A stretch of DNA of 6,152 bases from JAZQNF01 sp045641505 (GCA_045641505.1 JAZUHB010000089.1:1-6152); one strand, 5' to 3'. Shown: positions 1-5,141, counted from the first letter of the stretch. The notes: generated by a model not told the origin, from the sequence alone. Made by a program: numbers and translations.

Positions 1-951
1 GCCAGCCAGAAGAAGATCGCCGCCTTCTGCAACGATGCCCTCGAGAGCGTCAAGGCGAAGGACGTGGGCGAGGTCGGCGGCATGATCACCAACCTCGTTT
101 CCGAGCTGAAGGGCTTCAACGCCGAAGAGGAAAAGAAGGGCCTGCTCGCGTTCTTCAAGAAGAAGGCCAACGCCATCGAGAAGCTGAAGAGCCAGTACGA
201 CTCCGCCGAGCTCAACGTCGAGAAGATCTCCGCCGCGCTGGAGGGCCACCAGAACCAGCTGACCAAGGACATCGTCATGCTGGACAAGATGTACGACACC
301 AACCTGACCTACTTCAAAGAGCTGACCATGTACATCATGGCCGGCAAGCAGAAGCTGGAGCAGGAAAAGGCCGGCACCCTGGCCGAGCTCCAGAAGCGCG
401 CCACCGAGAGCGGTCTCGCCGAGGACGCCCAGGCCGCCCGCGACTACTCCGACACCCTCGAACGCTTCGAGAAGAAGCTGATGGACCTCGAGCTCACCCG
501 CACCGTCTCCATCCAGATGGCGCCCCAGATCCGCCTGATCCAGTCCGGCGACACCCTGATGGTCGACAAGATCCAGTCCACCCTGGTCAACACCATCCCG
601 CTGTGGAAGAACCAGATGGTCCTGGCGCTGGGCCTCTCCCACTCTCAGGACGCCATGCAGGCGCAGCAGGCCGTGAACGACCTGACCAACCAGCTGCTGC
701 TGCAGAACGCCGAGACCCTGAAGACCGGCTCCGTCGCGATCGCCAAGGAGAGCGAGAAGACCATCATCGACATCGAGACCGTCAAGACCACCAACCAGAA
801 GCTGATCGAGACCCTCGAGGAGACTCTGCAGATCCAGCAGGACGGCCGCGTGAAGCGCGCCCAGGCCGAGCAGGAGCTCGCCGTCATCGAAGCGAACATG
901 AAGGCCAAGCTGCTCGAAATGAGCCGCCAGACCAACGAGAACGCTCAGTAA
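1..951 (+). CDS. telA: TelA-family toxic anion resistance protein (5' partial)
   Basis: The frame is open from base 1 to the TAA at 949-951, giving 316 residues. The first visible ATG is at codon 28, inside conserved sequence, so the true start lies upstream of the window. Family members are usually somewhat under 400 aa, so roughly the first 60-80 residues are missing. I recognise TelA/YaaN-family blocks: LDKMYDTNLTYFKELTMYI (about 94-112 of the visible part), IQMAPQIRLIQ (171-181) and STLVNTIPLWKNQMVLALGL (193-212). The protein is almost entirely charged alpha-helix/coiled coil, with no membrane segment or signal peptide, so it is probably cytoplasmic or membrane-peripheral. TelA of plasmid RK2 is linked to tellurite resistance and B. 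subtilis YaaN is encoded next to XpaC. The biochemical activity is unknown. It is followed 61 bp later by xpaC, which supports the family call; Bacillus has the reverse order. Base composition is GC-rich. Confidence 0.93.
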   Translation, partial: ASQKKIAAFCNDALESVKAKDVGEVGGMITNLVSELKGFNAEEEKKGLLAFFKKKANAIEKLKSQYDSAELNVEKISAALEGHQNQLTKDIVMLDKMYDTNLTYFKELTMYIMAGKQKLEQEKAGTLAELQKRATESGLAEDAQAARDYSDTLERFEKKLMDLELTRTVSIQMAPQIRLIQSGDTLMVDKIQSTLVNTIPLWKNQMVLALGLSHSQDAMQAQQAVNDLTNQLLLQNAETLKTGSVAIAKESEKTIIDIETVKTTNQKLIETLEETLQIQQDGRVKRAQAEQELAVIEANMKAKLLEMSRQTNENAQ

Positions 952-965
952 TTTTCGCACAATCC

Positions 966-997
966 GTCCGGCGCGGGGCCGCCGCTTCGCGCCGGGC
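966..997 (+). other. Hairpin between telA and xpaC
   Basis: GTCCGGCGCG (966-975) pairs with CGCGCCGGGC (988-997) over 10 bp with one G-U pair, leaving a 12-nt loop. It lies between the telA stop and the xpaC Shine-Dalgarno site. No T-run follows, so it is not a normal terminator. It could protect the upstream mRNA from decay or reduce read-through; both roles are inference. Confidence 0.5.
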
Positions 998-1012
998 AGT
1001 TTCAGGAGTACT

Positions 1013-1774
1013 ATGAGAAGAAGATTCAGTCTTTCCGGCGGTGCGTCGGGGTGCGGGACGGTAACCACGATTTTCTTTATTGCCGTGATTCTGTCGATGC
1101 TCGCGAACTGCGACGTCGGCGCGGCAATCGAAAGCTTTGCCACCGGTGCTATGGCTCTCGGTGCCCTCGTCATCTTCGGCCTTTTCATCGCCGCAATCGT
1201 CAGCGCCGTAAAGAATGCGAAAAATGAAGCCGGCAACGTCAAGGCCGCTCCCGACGTCAGCGCCAAGAGCAGCTACTCCGCCGCGGACACCGAGGCGAAG
1301 GCCGCGACCGTCGCCCCCGAAAACGAGGCCCTGCAGAAGGCCCGCCGCCAGATCGTCGAGGAGCGCCTGATCAACACGAAGGTCACCGACCCCGAGGTCC
1401 GTCAGGCCACCAACAAGGTCCTGGCCGTGGCCGACAAGATCGTCGCGACGCTCAAGGAAAAGCCCGAGCGCATCCCGGGCTCCAGCCAGTTCCTCAACTA
1501 CTATCTGCCGACGCTCGGCGTCATCCTGCAGAAGTACAAGAAGCTCGAGGGCAGCGGCGTCGACATCCAGACGACCCGCACGAAGGTCCTCGACTACATG
1601 GGCGACATCCATCGCGCCATGCAGAAGGAATACGTCAACCTGTTCCAGAACGACCTGCTGGACCTCTCCGTCGAGATGGAGGCCATGACCATCGCCTGCA
1701 AGCGCGACGGCCTGCTCACCGACGAGGATCTGCAGAAAGCCTACGAGGAACAAACGATCAACCTCAGTGTTTAA
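1013..1774 (+). CDS. xpaC: XpaC-like protein (5-bromo-4-chloroindolyl phosphate hydrolysis family)
   Basis: The product is 253 aa. The start is supported by AGGAG at 1004-1008, 4 nt before the ATG. Two hydrophobic segments lie near the N-terminus (about residues 16-32 and 43-66). They are followed by an Ala/Lys/Glu-rich linker (67-105) and a helical C-terminal domain containing FLNYYLPT (160-167) and a following YKKLE stretch, the most recognisable signature of XpaC-family proteins. The protein is therefore probably membrane-anchored with a cytoplasmic helical domain. The family name comes from a phosphatase-like indicator phenotype in Bacillus; no enzyme mechanism is established and no catalytic motif is visible. 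XpaC and TelA genes are repeatedly adjacent in Firmicutes, so joint action at the envelope is a reasonable inference. The N-terminus (GGASGCG) is Gly/Cys-rich but has no lipobox with a cleavable signal. The gene ends 12 bp before pyrR. Confidence 0.82.
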   Translation: MRRRFSLSGGASGCGTVTTIFFIAVILSMLANCDVGAAIESFATGAMALGALVIFGLFIAAIVSAVKNAKNEAGNVKAAPDVSAKSSYSAADTEAKAATVAPENEALQKARRQIVEERLINTKVTDPEVRQATNKVLAVADKIVATLKEKPERIPGSSQFLNYYLPTLGVILQKYKKLEGSGVDIQTTRTKVLDYMGDIHRAMQKEYVNLFQNDLLDLSVEMEAMTIACKRDGLLTDEDLQKAYEEQTINLSV

Positions 1775-1786
1775 TCCGGTACAATC

Positions 1787-2323
1787 ATGAGACTGAAAGC
1801 CACCATCATGGACGAGGAGGGCGTCAAGCGCTCCCTCGCCCGCATCACGCACGAGATCATCGAGAAGAACAAGGGCGCCGAGGGCATCTGCCTGCTCGGC
1901 ATCAAGCGCCGCGGTATTCCGCTGGCCCGCACGCTCGCCGACAACATCGAGCGCTTCGAAGGCGTCCGCGTCCCCGTCGGCCACGTCGATATCACCCTCT
2001 ACCGCGACGACCTGACCGAGCTCAGCGACCTCCCCACCACCGAGGACTGCCTGATCCCCGTCAACCTCGCGGACTACAACGTCATCATCGTGGACGACGT
2101 GATCTACACCGGCCGCACCTCCCGCGCCGCCATCGAGGCGGTCTTCGCGAAGGGCCGCCCGCGGACCATCCAGCTTGCGGTCCTCGTCGACCGCGGCCAC
2201 CGCGAGCTCCCCATCCGCCCCGACTACGTGGGCAAAAACATCCCCACCTCGAAGGACGAGATGGTCAGCGTCTGCGTCGACGAAATCGACGGCGAGACCG
2301 GCGTGAAGCTCTACAGCCTGTAA
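1787..2323 (+). CDS. pyrR: PyrR bifunctional pyr operon attenuator / uracil phosphoribosyltransferase
   Basis: The product is 178 aa, full length for PyrR. Family hallmarks appear in order: LMDEE-like N-terminus (IMDEE, 7-11), GIKRRGIPLA (38-47), DITLYRDDL (68-76), the PRPP-binding loop VIIVDDVIYTGRT (99-111) and VDRGHRELPIR (134-144) followed by DYVGKNIPTS. PyrR binds pyr leader RNA when UMP or UTP is high and promotes attenuation of pyrimidine genes; many members also make UMP from uracil and PRPP. It acts in the cytoplasm. Start 1787 is chosen because the residues after it match the family N-terminus. No Shine-Dalgarno site is visible in the 12 bp after the xpaC stop, so translation probably depends on coupling to xpaC. 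It is last in its operon and followed by a terminator, not by pyr genes, so it must act in trans on RNA outside the window. Composition is GC-rich like its neighbours. Confidence 0.97.
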   Translation: MRLKATIMDEEGVKRSLARITHEIIEKNKGAEGICLLGIKRRGIPLARTLADNIERFEGVRVPVGHVDITLYRDDLTELSDLPTTEDCLIPVNLADYNVIIVDDVIYTGRTSRAAIEAVFAKGRPRTIQLAVLVDRGHRELPIRPDYVGKNIPTSKDEMVSVCVDEIDGETGVKLYSL

Positions 2324-2327
2324 AAAA

Positions 2328-2358
2328 AGAAAGAACCGCGGAAAGCGGTTCTTTTTTT
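2328..2358 (+). terminator. Rho-independent terminator after pyrR
   Basis: AAGAACCGC (2331-2339) pairs with GCGGTTCTT (2345-2353) around the loop GGAAA, and seven T's run from 2352 to 2358. The stem can extend into an A-tract directly after the pyrR stop. This makes the element potentially bidirectional, so it could also stop transcription arriving from the - strand side. Confidence 0.93.
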
Positions 2359-2449
2359 GCAGATTTTGCGCGGGCGCGATGGGGCGGGAGGCGGAAAATC
2401 TACCGCGGCAAACGAGAAGATCCGTTGCGGCGAGCTAAGTGGCCCTCGT

Positions 2450-2482
2450 AACTGGCCATTTCTCCCGTGATGGCCAGTTTTT
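2450..2482 (+). terminator. Terminator-like hairpin in the convergent region
   Basis: AACTGGCCAT (2450-2459) pairs perfectly with ATGGCCAGTT (2470-2479), with a 10-nt loop, and the 3' side runs into five T's (2478-2482). It looks like a Rho-independent terminator on the + strand but sits about 90 bp beyond the strong pyrR terminator. It could therefore end a short transcript starting in this region, or be a back-up terminator. Confidence 0.55.
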
Positions 2483-2494
2483 CCAAAGGAAAAA
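2478..2494. repeat. Short perfect inverted repeat overlapping the terminator T-run
   Basis: TTTTTCC (2478-2484) pairs with GGAAAAA (2488-2494) around an AAA loop. Its left arm is the T-run of the preceding terminator-like hairpin, so the two structures cannot form fully at the same time. The function is unknown. Confidence 0.5.
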
Positions 2495-2513
2495 ACGTAC
2501 GCCTTTTCAAAGC

Positions 2514-2542
2514 GGCGAGCTAACAGCGGGTGCCGGCTCGCC
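2514..2542. repeat. Inverted repeat GGCGAGC / GCTCGCC
   Basis: GGCGAGC (2514-2520) is complementary to GCTCGCC (2536-2542), with a 15-nt loop. It is built from the same GGCGAG/CTCGCC words, at the same 23-bp offset, as the longer perfect inverted repeat at 2678-2716, which suggests a common origin. Confidence 0.5.
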
Positions 2543-2677
2543 ACTTCTCCCCGAAGACGCATGATTTTATGCAGATTTCGGGAAAACCCGACTTTTTATG
2601 CACTTTTCAGAGCTCCGCGAGGCCTGAACCCACCCCTTCGGGCGGCGCCCCGGGCCCTTTTCGGCCCCCAAAAGTGA

Positions 2678-2716
2678 AAAGTGGCGAGTAAAAGCATCGC
2701 TTTTACTCGCCACTTT
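2678..2716 (-). terminator. 18-bp perfect inverted repeat, candidate terminator for the - strand gene
   Basis: The arms AAAGTGGCGAGTAAAAGC (2678-2695) and GCTTTTACTCGCCACTTT (2699-2716) are perfect complements with a 3-nt loop, ATC. Read on the - strand, the stem is followed by a T-rich stretch (TCACTTTT). That would suit a terminator for the YhhN gene, whose stop is about 130 bp away. On the + strand no T-run follows. The terminator role is inference, because the T-run is interrupted. The arms also contain the regional repeat words, so it may instead be part of a repeat element. Confidence 0.5.
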
Positions 2717-2767
2717 GAAAAACCGTACCAGTTGTGATCTTCATTTCCCGGCCAAATGCGACTGAAT

Positions 2768-2777
2768 GGCGAGCTAA
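2768..2777 (+). repeat. Third copy of GGCGAGCTAA
   Basis: This is an exact third copy of the 10-mer seen at 2429 and 2514. It lies 85 bp after the GGCGAG inside the left arm of the 2678-2716 inverted repeat. The second shared block (CTSGCCAYTT at +23) is not present here. Confidence 0.5.
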
Positions 2778-2789
2778 GAATGCATATAA

Positions 2790-2834
2790 CACGCCGCCGG
2801 GGTCATTTCATGCCAGATGACCCACGCCGCCGGG
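2790..2834. repeat. 12-bp direct repeat flanking a hairpin
   Basis: CACGCCGCCGGG occurs at 2790-2801 and 2823-2834. Between and overlapping them is the inverted repeat GGGTCAT (2800-2806) / ATGACCC (2817-2823) with a 10-nt loop. It sits 11 bp beyond the YhhN stop, in that gene's 3' untranslated region. No T-run follows on the - strand, so a terminator role is not evident. Confidence 0.5.
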
Positions 2835-2844
2835 CCAAATCCTC

Positions 2845-3498
2845 TCATTTCATCCCCGCCAGGCTCCACACGATCAGGAACTCCGCCATCGTGTACGTCA
2901 GCATCACCCAGAAATGCGGCCGGTCCCGGTACTTCTCCGCGAAGCGCACGTAGAACAGCAGGCTGTCCGAGACGAAGAACAGCAGCGCGCCGAGGCACGC
3001 GACCGCCGAGACCAGGCTCAGCGCGGACAGGTGCTGCCAGGCCGCGAAGCAATTCATCACGCCGTTCACGAACAGGTAGAACATCATCGGCCAGAACAGC
3101 AGCTTCGGCAGATGCGGCCGCAGCGAGCGGAAAATCAGCAGGACCGCCGCCGCGCAGACCGCCACGGACAGGGCGATCAGCCACCAGGGCAGGATCGCGA
3201 AGCGGATGTGCCGGAAGTAGGAAAGCATGAAGCAGACGTGCGAGACCGCGAACGAAATGCCGCCCGCCACGAACCAGCCCGTCCCGTCCGGGATCAGCAG
3301 CACGTCGCCCAGCCAGCTGAAAAGGATCGCCGCGAGGACGATCGGGCGGACCGGGTCCGCGGCCGTCAGGTACCAGGCCGCCAGCAGCAGAAGCAGCAGC
3401 GCCTTGGTGACGCGGTTCAGCGTCTTCCGCGCGGACAGACGGCTCCACAGATGCAGCGCGGCGTCCAGCGCGAACAAAATCAAAAATGCAATTTTCAT
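2845..3498 (-). CDS. YhhN-family integral membrane protein (lysoplasmalogenase-like)
   Basis: The product is 217 aa, the normal size for the YhhN/TMEM86 family. It is strongly hydrophobic, with about seven to eight membrane segments and short loops. Family-type polar residues within the membrane are present: SWLGDVLL (61-68, Asp65), His87 in FAVSHVCF and SDSLL (177-181, Asp178). Characterised members, such as mammalian TMEM86B, hydrolyse the vinyl-ether bond of lysoplasmalogens, and some bacterial ones are reported to do likewise. Plasmalogens occur in anaerobic bacteria, so this role is plausible here but not shown. The frame is open up to 3663, but the start is set at 3498. GGAGA (+ strand 3503-3507) lies 4 nt upstream, the hydrophobic N-terminus begins there, and a good promoter lies just upstream at 3530-3558, inside the longer frame. 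The gene is transcribed alone, convergent with pyrR and divergent from the DUF4230 pair. Confidence 0.85.
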   Translation of the reverse strand: MKIAFLILFALDAALHLWSRLSARKTLNRVTKALLLLLLAAWYLTAADPVRPIVLAAILFSWLGDVLLIPDGTGWFVAGGISFAVSHVCFMLSYFRHIRFAILPWWLIALSVAVCAAAVLLIFRSLRPHLPKLLFWPMMFYLFVNGVMNCFAAWQHLSALSLVSAVACLGALLFFVSDSLLFYVRFAEKYRDRPHFWVMLTYTMAEFLIVWSLAGMK

Positions 3499-3502
3499 AA
3501 AA

Positions 3503-3507
3503 TCTCC
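3503..3507 (-). promoter_or_regulatory. Shine-Dalgarno site of the YhhN gene
   Basis: GGAGA on the - strand, 4 nt before the ATG at 3498. It decides the start, because the frame stays open for another 55 codons upstream without any comparable site. Confidence 0.75.
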
Positions 3508-3529
3508 GATGCAGTTAATCACGCGGTTT

Positions 3530-3558
3530 ACTATATCATACGAAAAAAAAGTTTTCAA
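3530..3558 (-). promoter_or_regulatory. Sigma70-type promoter of the YhhN gene
   Basis: On the - strand, TTGAAA (3558-3553) is followed after exactly 17 bp by TATAGT (3535-3530). Each hexamer matches the consensus at 5 of 6 positions. The spacer contains a run of eight T's. Transcription would start near 3523, leaving a leader of about 25 nt. Confidence 0.75.
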
Positions 3559-3714
3559 GCATTCACTCAGACGCCGGCGCGGCGCGAGCGCGGGGGCCCG
3601 CTTTATAGTGCTCCAAAAGAAAAATGTGCTCCCTGAAATTCTTTCCCGATTTTCCGAATTCAACCAACAGGAACTTTTTTCTTATTATTTACCTGACAAT
3701 ATCTCAACGACCGG
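3559..3714. other. Divergent intergenic region, no gene seen
   Basis: This stretch lies between the YhhN promoter and the promoter of the DUF4230 pair. I see no gene or RNA gene. The first part (about 3570-3600) is very GC-rich and the rest is AT-rich, so composition changes sharply here. GTGCTCC is repeated at 3608-3614 and 3626-3632, and TGACAAT occurs at 3694-3700 and again inside the promoter at 3716-3722. Confidence 0.55.
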
Positions 3715-3743
3715 TTGACAATGATGAGCAGGGAAGATTAAAT
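3715..3743 (+). promoter_or_regulatory. Sigma70-type promoter of the DUF4230 pair
   Basis: A perfect -35 hexamer TTGACA (3715-3720) is followed after 17 bp by TTAAAT (3738-3743, 4 of 6 matches). The start of transcription would be near 3750, giving a leader of about 105 nt before the ATG at 3856. Confidence 0.65.
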
Positions 3744-3804
3744 TAGAAATGATCACACGAAGAATATAGGCAAATATAGCATCTGCTTTGTGATTCTGTT
3801 TTGA

Positions 3805-3818
3805 TTTTTCGCGAAAAA
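3805..3818. promoter_or_regulatory. 14-bp perfect palindrome in the leader of the DUF4230 pair
   Basis: TTTTTCGCGAAAAA is its own reverse complement. It lies downstream of the promoter in the untranslated leader. A palindrome without a loop suits a dimeric DNA-binding regulator better than an RNA hairpin, so it is a candidate operator. The leader also has ATCACA (3752-3757) complementary to TGTGAT (3789-3794). No regulator is identified. Confidence 0.35.
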
Positions 3819-3843
3819 CGCAAGGTTCTTTTTGAATAACTCC

Positions 3844-3850
3844 AGGAGGT
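3844..3850 (+). promoter_or_regulatory. Shine-Dalgarno site deciding the start of the first DUF4230 gene
   Basis: AGGAGGT lies 5 nt before the ATG at 3856. An in-frame ATG at 3832 would place this site inside the coding sequence and lacks a comparable site of its own, so 3856 is preferred. Confidence 0.88.
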
Positions 3851-3855
3851 GTAAA

Positions 3856-4563
3856 ATGACCGAAAACAATGAAACAATCAACGAGCCTTTGGCCGGCGAA
3901 GGACAGGAGGCCGCTGCCGCAACTTCCCCCAAAGCCAAAAAACCATTTGGGGAAAAAGTAGAACGCTTCTACCTGCAATTTGAAGGAACCAAGAGACTAA
4001 TCGCCTTTTGCGTCACTGCTGTTCTGTTAATCGGCATTGCGATTGGGCTCACCTCATTCTGTAGGGGCCTCTTTGGTACAAAGCATAACAAGCTTGAAAT
4101 CAAGAATACAATTACTGAAGTTCTCAGTACTTCGGATTTCAAGATTGCCCGGATGCCATTCAACGGCACCGCGAAATGGATCGACACTGAAGAAGGCAAA
4201 ACCATCGCCACCGTCTACTACAAAGGCTATGTCCAATTTTCCTTCGATTGGGCGAAAATGACGGTAACGGAAAGGGGCAAGGAAATCGTGATTTCCGTTC
4301 CTGCCATTGTTCAGGATCCCTATGTCGAGCCCGGCAAAAAAACGGTTTTGTATGACAGCTTGGCAATGAAGCAGAAGTACAAGGATGCCGCGAAATACAA
4401 CGCCCAAGTTGAGGCTGTGTGTGAGAAGGATATGAAAACGGGAATCGAGAACCATCCCGAAATTATAAAAACCGTGCAGTCCTATGTTGAAAACTATCTC
4501 AAATCTCTTTTCGGAGATTTCTTTAGCAAGGACATCGTCGTCGAAATCGGAGGCGCCAGATGA
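3856..4563 (+). CDS. Single-pass membrane protein, DUF4230-like
   Basis: The product is 235 aa. An Ala/Glu/Lys-rich, probably cytoplasmic N-terminus (1-47) precedes one membrane helix (about 48-68, from LIAFCVTAVLL onward). The remaining residues (about 70-235) would lie outside the membrane. This part begins with a helix leading into TEVLSTSDFKIARMPFNG, continues with beta-rich sequence (TIATVYYKGYVQFSFDW, then EIVISVPAIV) and ends in an amphipathic helical stretch. That order resembles DUF4230 proteins, whose function is unknown; I infer the family from pattern, not from a search. The stop overlaps the next start (ATGA, 4560-4563), so the two genes are translationally coupled and probably act together at the membrane. 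Base composition is clearly lower in GC than in the flanking genes. No catalytic motif is visible. Confidence 0.72.
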   Translation: MTENNETINEPLAGEGQEAAAATSPKAKKPFGEKVERFYLQFEGTKRLIAFCVTAVLLIGIAIGLTSFCRGLFGTKHNKLEIKNTITEVLSTSDFKIARMPFNGTAKWIDTEEGKTIATVYYKGYVQFSFDWAKMTVTERGKEIVISVPAIVQDPYVEPGKKTVLYDSLAMKQKYKDAAKYNAQVEAVCEKDMKTGIENHPEIIKTVQSYVENYLKSLFGDFFSKDIVVEIGGAR

Positions 4564-5129
4564 AAAAGAAAAACATCGTTGTATTGATTTGCCTTCTCGC
4601 CTGCACCATGCTCTCCCTGATTGGCTGCAAGAAAGAACAGGCAAGCATCTCGACAGAAAAACTGGAAGAGCTCTGTCAGATTTCCACCGTAAAGATTTGC
4701 TACCATTCCTATGTGAAAGACGAACAATCTACCCTTCTGGGTTTGATCGAAAATAACATCATCTTCGAATATGACGGCACAATCGAATTGGGCGTTGAGT
4801 GCAAAAACGTTGCCATTATCGGAAATACCGTAACCGTTACTCTTTCCGATGCCGTAATTATTTCCGCTCGAGTCGATAACACAAAAACACCAACCTATGT
4901 GTTTTACGACAAAAATGAAGTCATCAAAAAAAATAAAACGCTCGATTTGAATACTCAGGAAGCCTACTTTGATAAGGCGACAGCTGAAATGCGCGAAGAG
5001 ATTGAAAAGAACCGCCAAAACTACGATATCGCAATTGAAAACGCAAAAGCGCTGATTAAGGGATTTATCAACCAAATCGGCGAAATCAACCACGTGAAAT
5101 ACACTGTAATCTATGTGATTGATAAGTAA
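4560..5129 (+). CDS. Lipoprotein, DUF4230-like
   Basis: The product is 189 aa. It starts with a lipoprotein signal peptide: KKK at 2-4, a hydrophobic core (6-21) and the lipobox LIGC with the lipidated Cys at 23. The mature protein should therefore be membrane-tethered on the outer face. Its body has the same order as the preceding product: a short region ending in STVKICYHSYV, beta-rich segments (IIFEYDGTIELGVECKNV, then TVTVTLSDAVI), a charged helical stretch (about 140-175) and a final beta-like strand. This also fits DUF4230, so the operon appears to encode two diverged relatives with different anchors. Start 4560 is supported by GGAGG at 4549-4553, 6 nt upstream, and it overlaps the previous stop by 4 bp. 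The gene is AT-rich: 24 G/C in the 60 bases 4741-4800 by hand count, against 40 in 1381-1440 in xpaC. The function is unknown. Confidence 0.75.
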   Translation: MKKKNIVVLICLLACTMLSLIGCKKEQASISTEKLEELCQISTVKICYHSYVKDEQSTLLGLIENNIIFEYDGTIELGVECKNVAIIGNTVTVTLSDAVIISARVDNTKTPTYVFYDKNEVIKKNKTLDLNTQEAYFDKATAEMREEIEKNRQNYDIAIENAKALIKGFINQIGEINHVKYTVIYVIDK

Positions 5130-5141
5130 GTTCGTGCACGA

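Larger units (their letters stand above)
2429..2551 (+). repeat. Two diverged repeat units at 85-bp offset
   Basis: GGCGAGCTAA occurs at 2429-2438 and 2514-2523. Exactly 23 bp after the start of each lies a second shared block: CTGGCCATTTCTCCC (2452-2466) and CTCGCCACTTCTCCC (2537-2551), identical at 13 of 15 positions. The sequence between the two blocks is not conserved. Shared blocks at the same spacing suggest two copies of one element of about 85 bp. Further GGCGAG copies lie at 2683 and 2768, again 85 bp apart. Confidence 0.6.
2359..2844. other. Gene-free convergent region with repeats and hairpins
   Basis: These 486 bp lie between the convergent pyrR and YhhN genes. I find no credible gene: open frames here have no Shine-Dalgarno site and no recognisable motif. 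The region is densely structured. It holds several hairpins, listed separately, and six copies of GGCGAG or its complement CTCGCC between 2429 and 2773. A patchy GC-rich stretch (about 2630-2669) and AT-rich stretches alternate. It may hold small RNA genes or a dispersed repeat element, but no promoter on either strand is convincing. Confidence 0.6.

Noticed and set aside
603..1016. + strand frame of 137 codons overlapping the end of telA
   Set aside because: Low-complexity Arg/Asp/Pro-rich shadow of telA in another frame, with no family resemblance.
884..2200. A 438-codon open frame on the - strand opposite xpaC and pyrR
   Set aside because: It lies opposite two well-supported genes, is dominated by Val/Asp/Leu/Gly as expected for the antisense of GC-rich codons, and has no recognisable domain.
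2311..2562. 83-codon - strand frame across the pyrR terminator and first repeats
   Set aside because: It reads through a terminator and two repeat units whose 85-bp spacing is not a multiple of three, and has no convincing ribosome site. The repeat therefore does not look like coding sequence.
2577..2602. Small hairpin TCGGG/CCCGA followed by T's, and the TTTTATGCA direct repeat (2565-2573, 2594-2602)
   Set aside because: A 5-bp stem is too weak to call a terminator, and the 9-bp AT-rich repeat could arise by chance.
2429..2777. CRISPR array in the repeat region
   Set aside because: The repeats are only 6-15 bp, diverged, and occur in both orientations, with irregular spacer lengths and no cas genes.
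2774..3448. - strand frame of 224 codons overlapping the YhhN gene
   Set aside because: It is Arg/Ala/Gly/Pro-rich and in a different frame from the clear membrane protein, so it is a shadow.
2914..3636. + strand frame of 240 codons opposite the YhhN gene
   Set aside because: Arg/Gln/Asp/Glu-rich antisense shadow of hydrophobic codons. It also crosses the YhhN promoter.
3499..3663. N-terminal extension of the YhhN gene to the ATG at 3663
   Set aside because: The extension would include the gene's own promoter, has no ribosome site, and precedes the normal hydrophobic N-terminus of the family.
4494..5093. 199-codon - strand frame opposite the lipoprotein gene
   Set aside because: The + strand gene has a lipobox, a ribosome site and coupling to its neighbour; the antisense frame has none of these.
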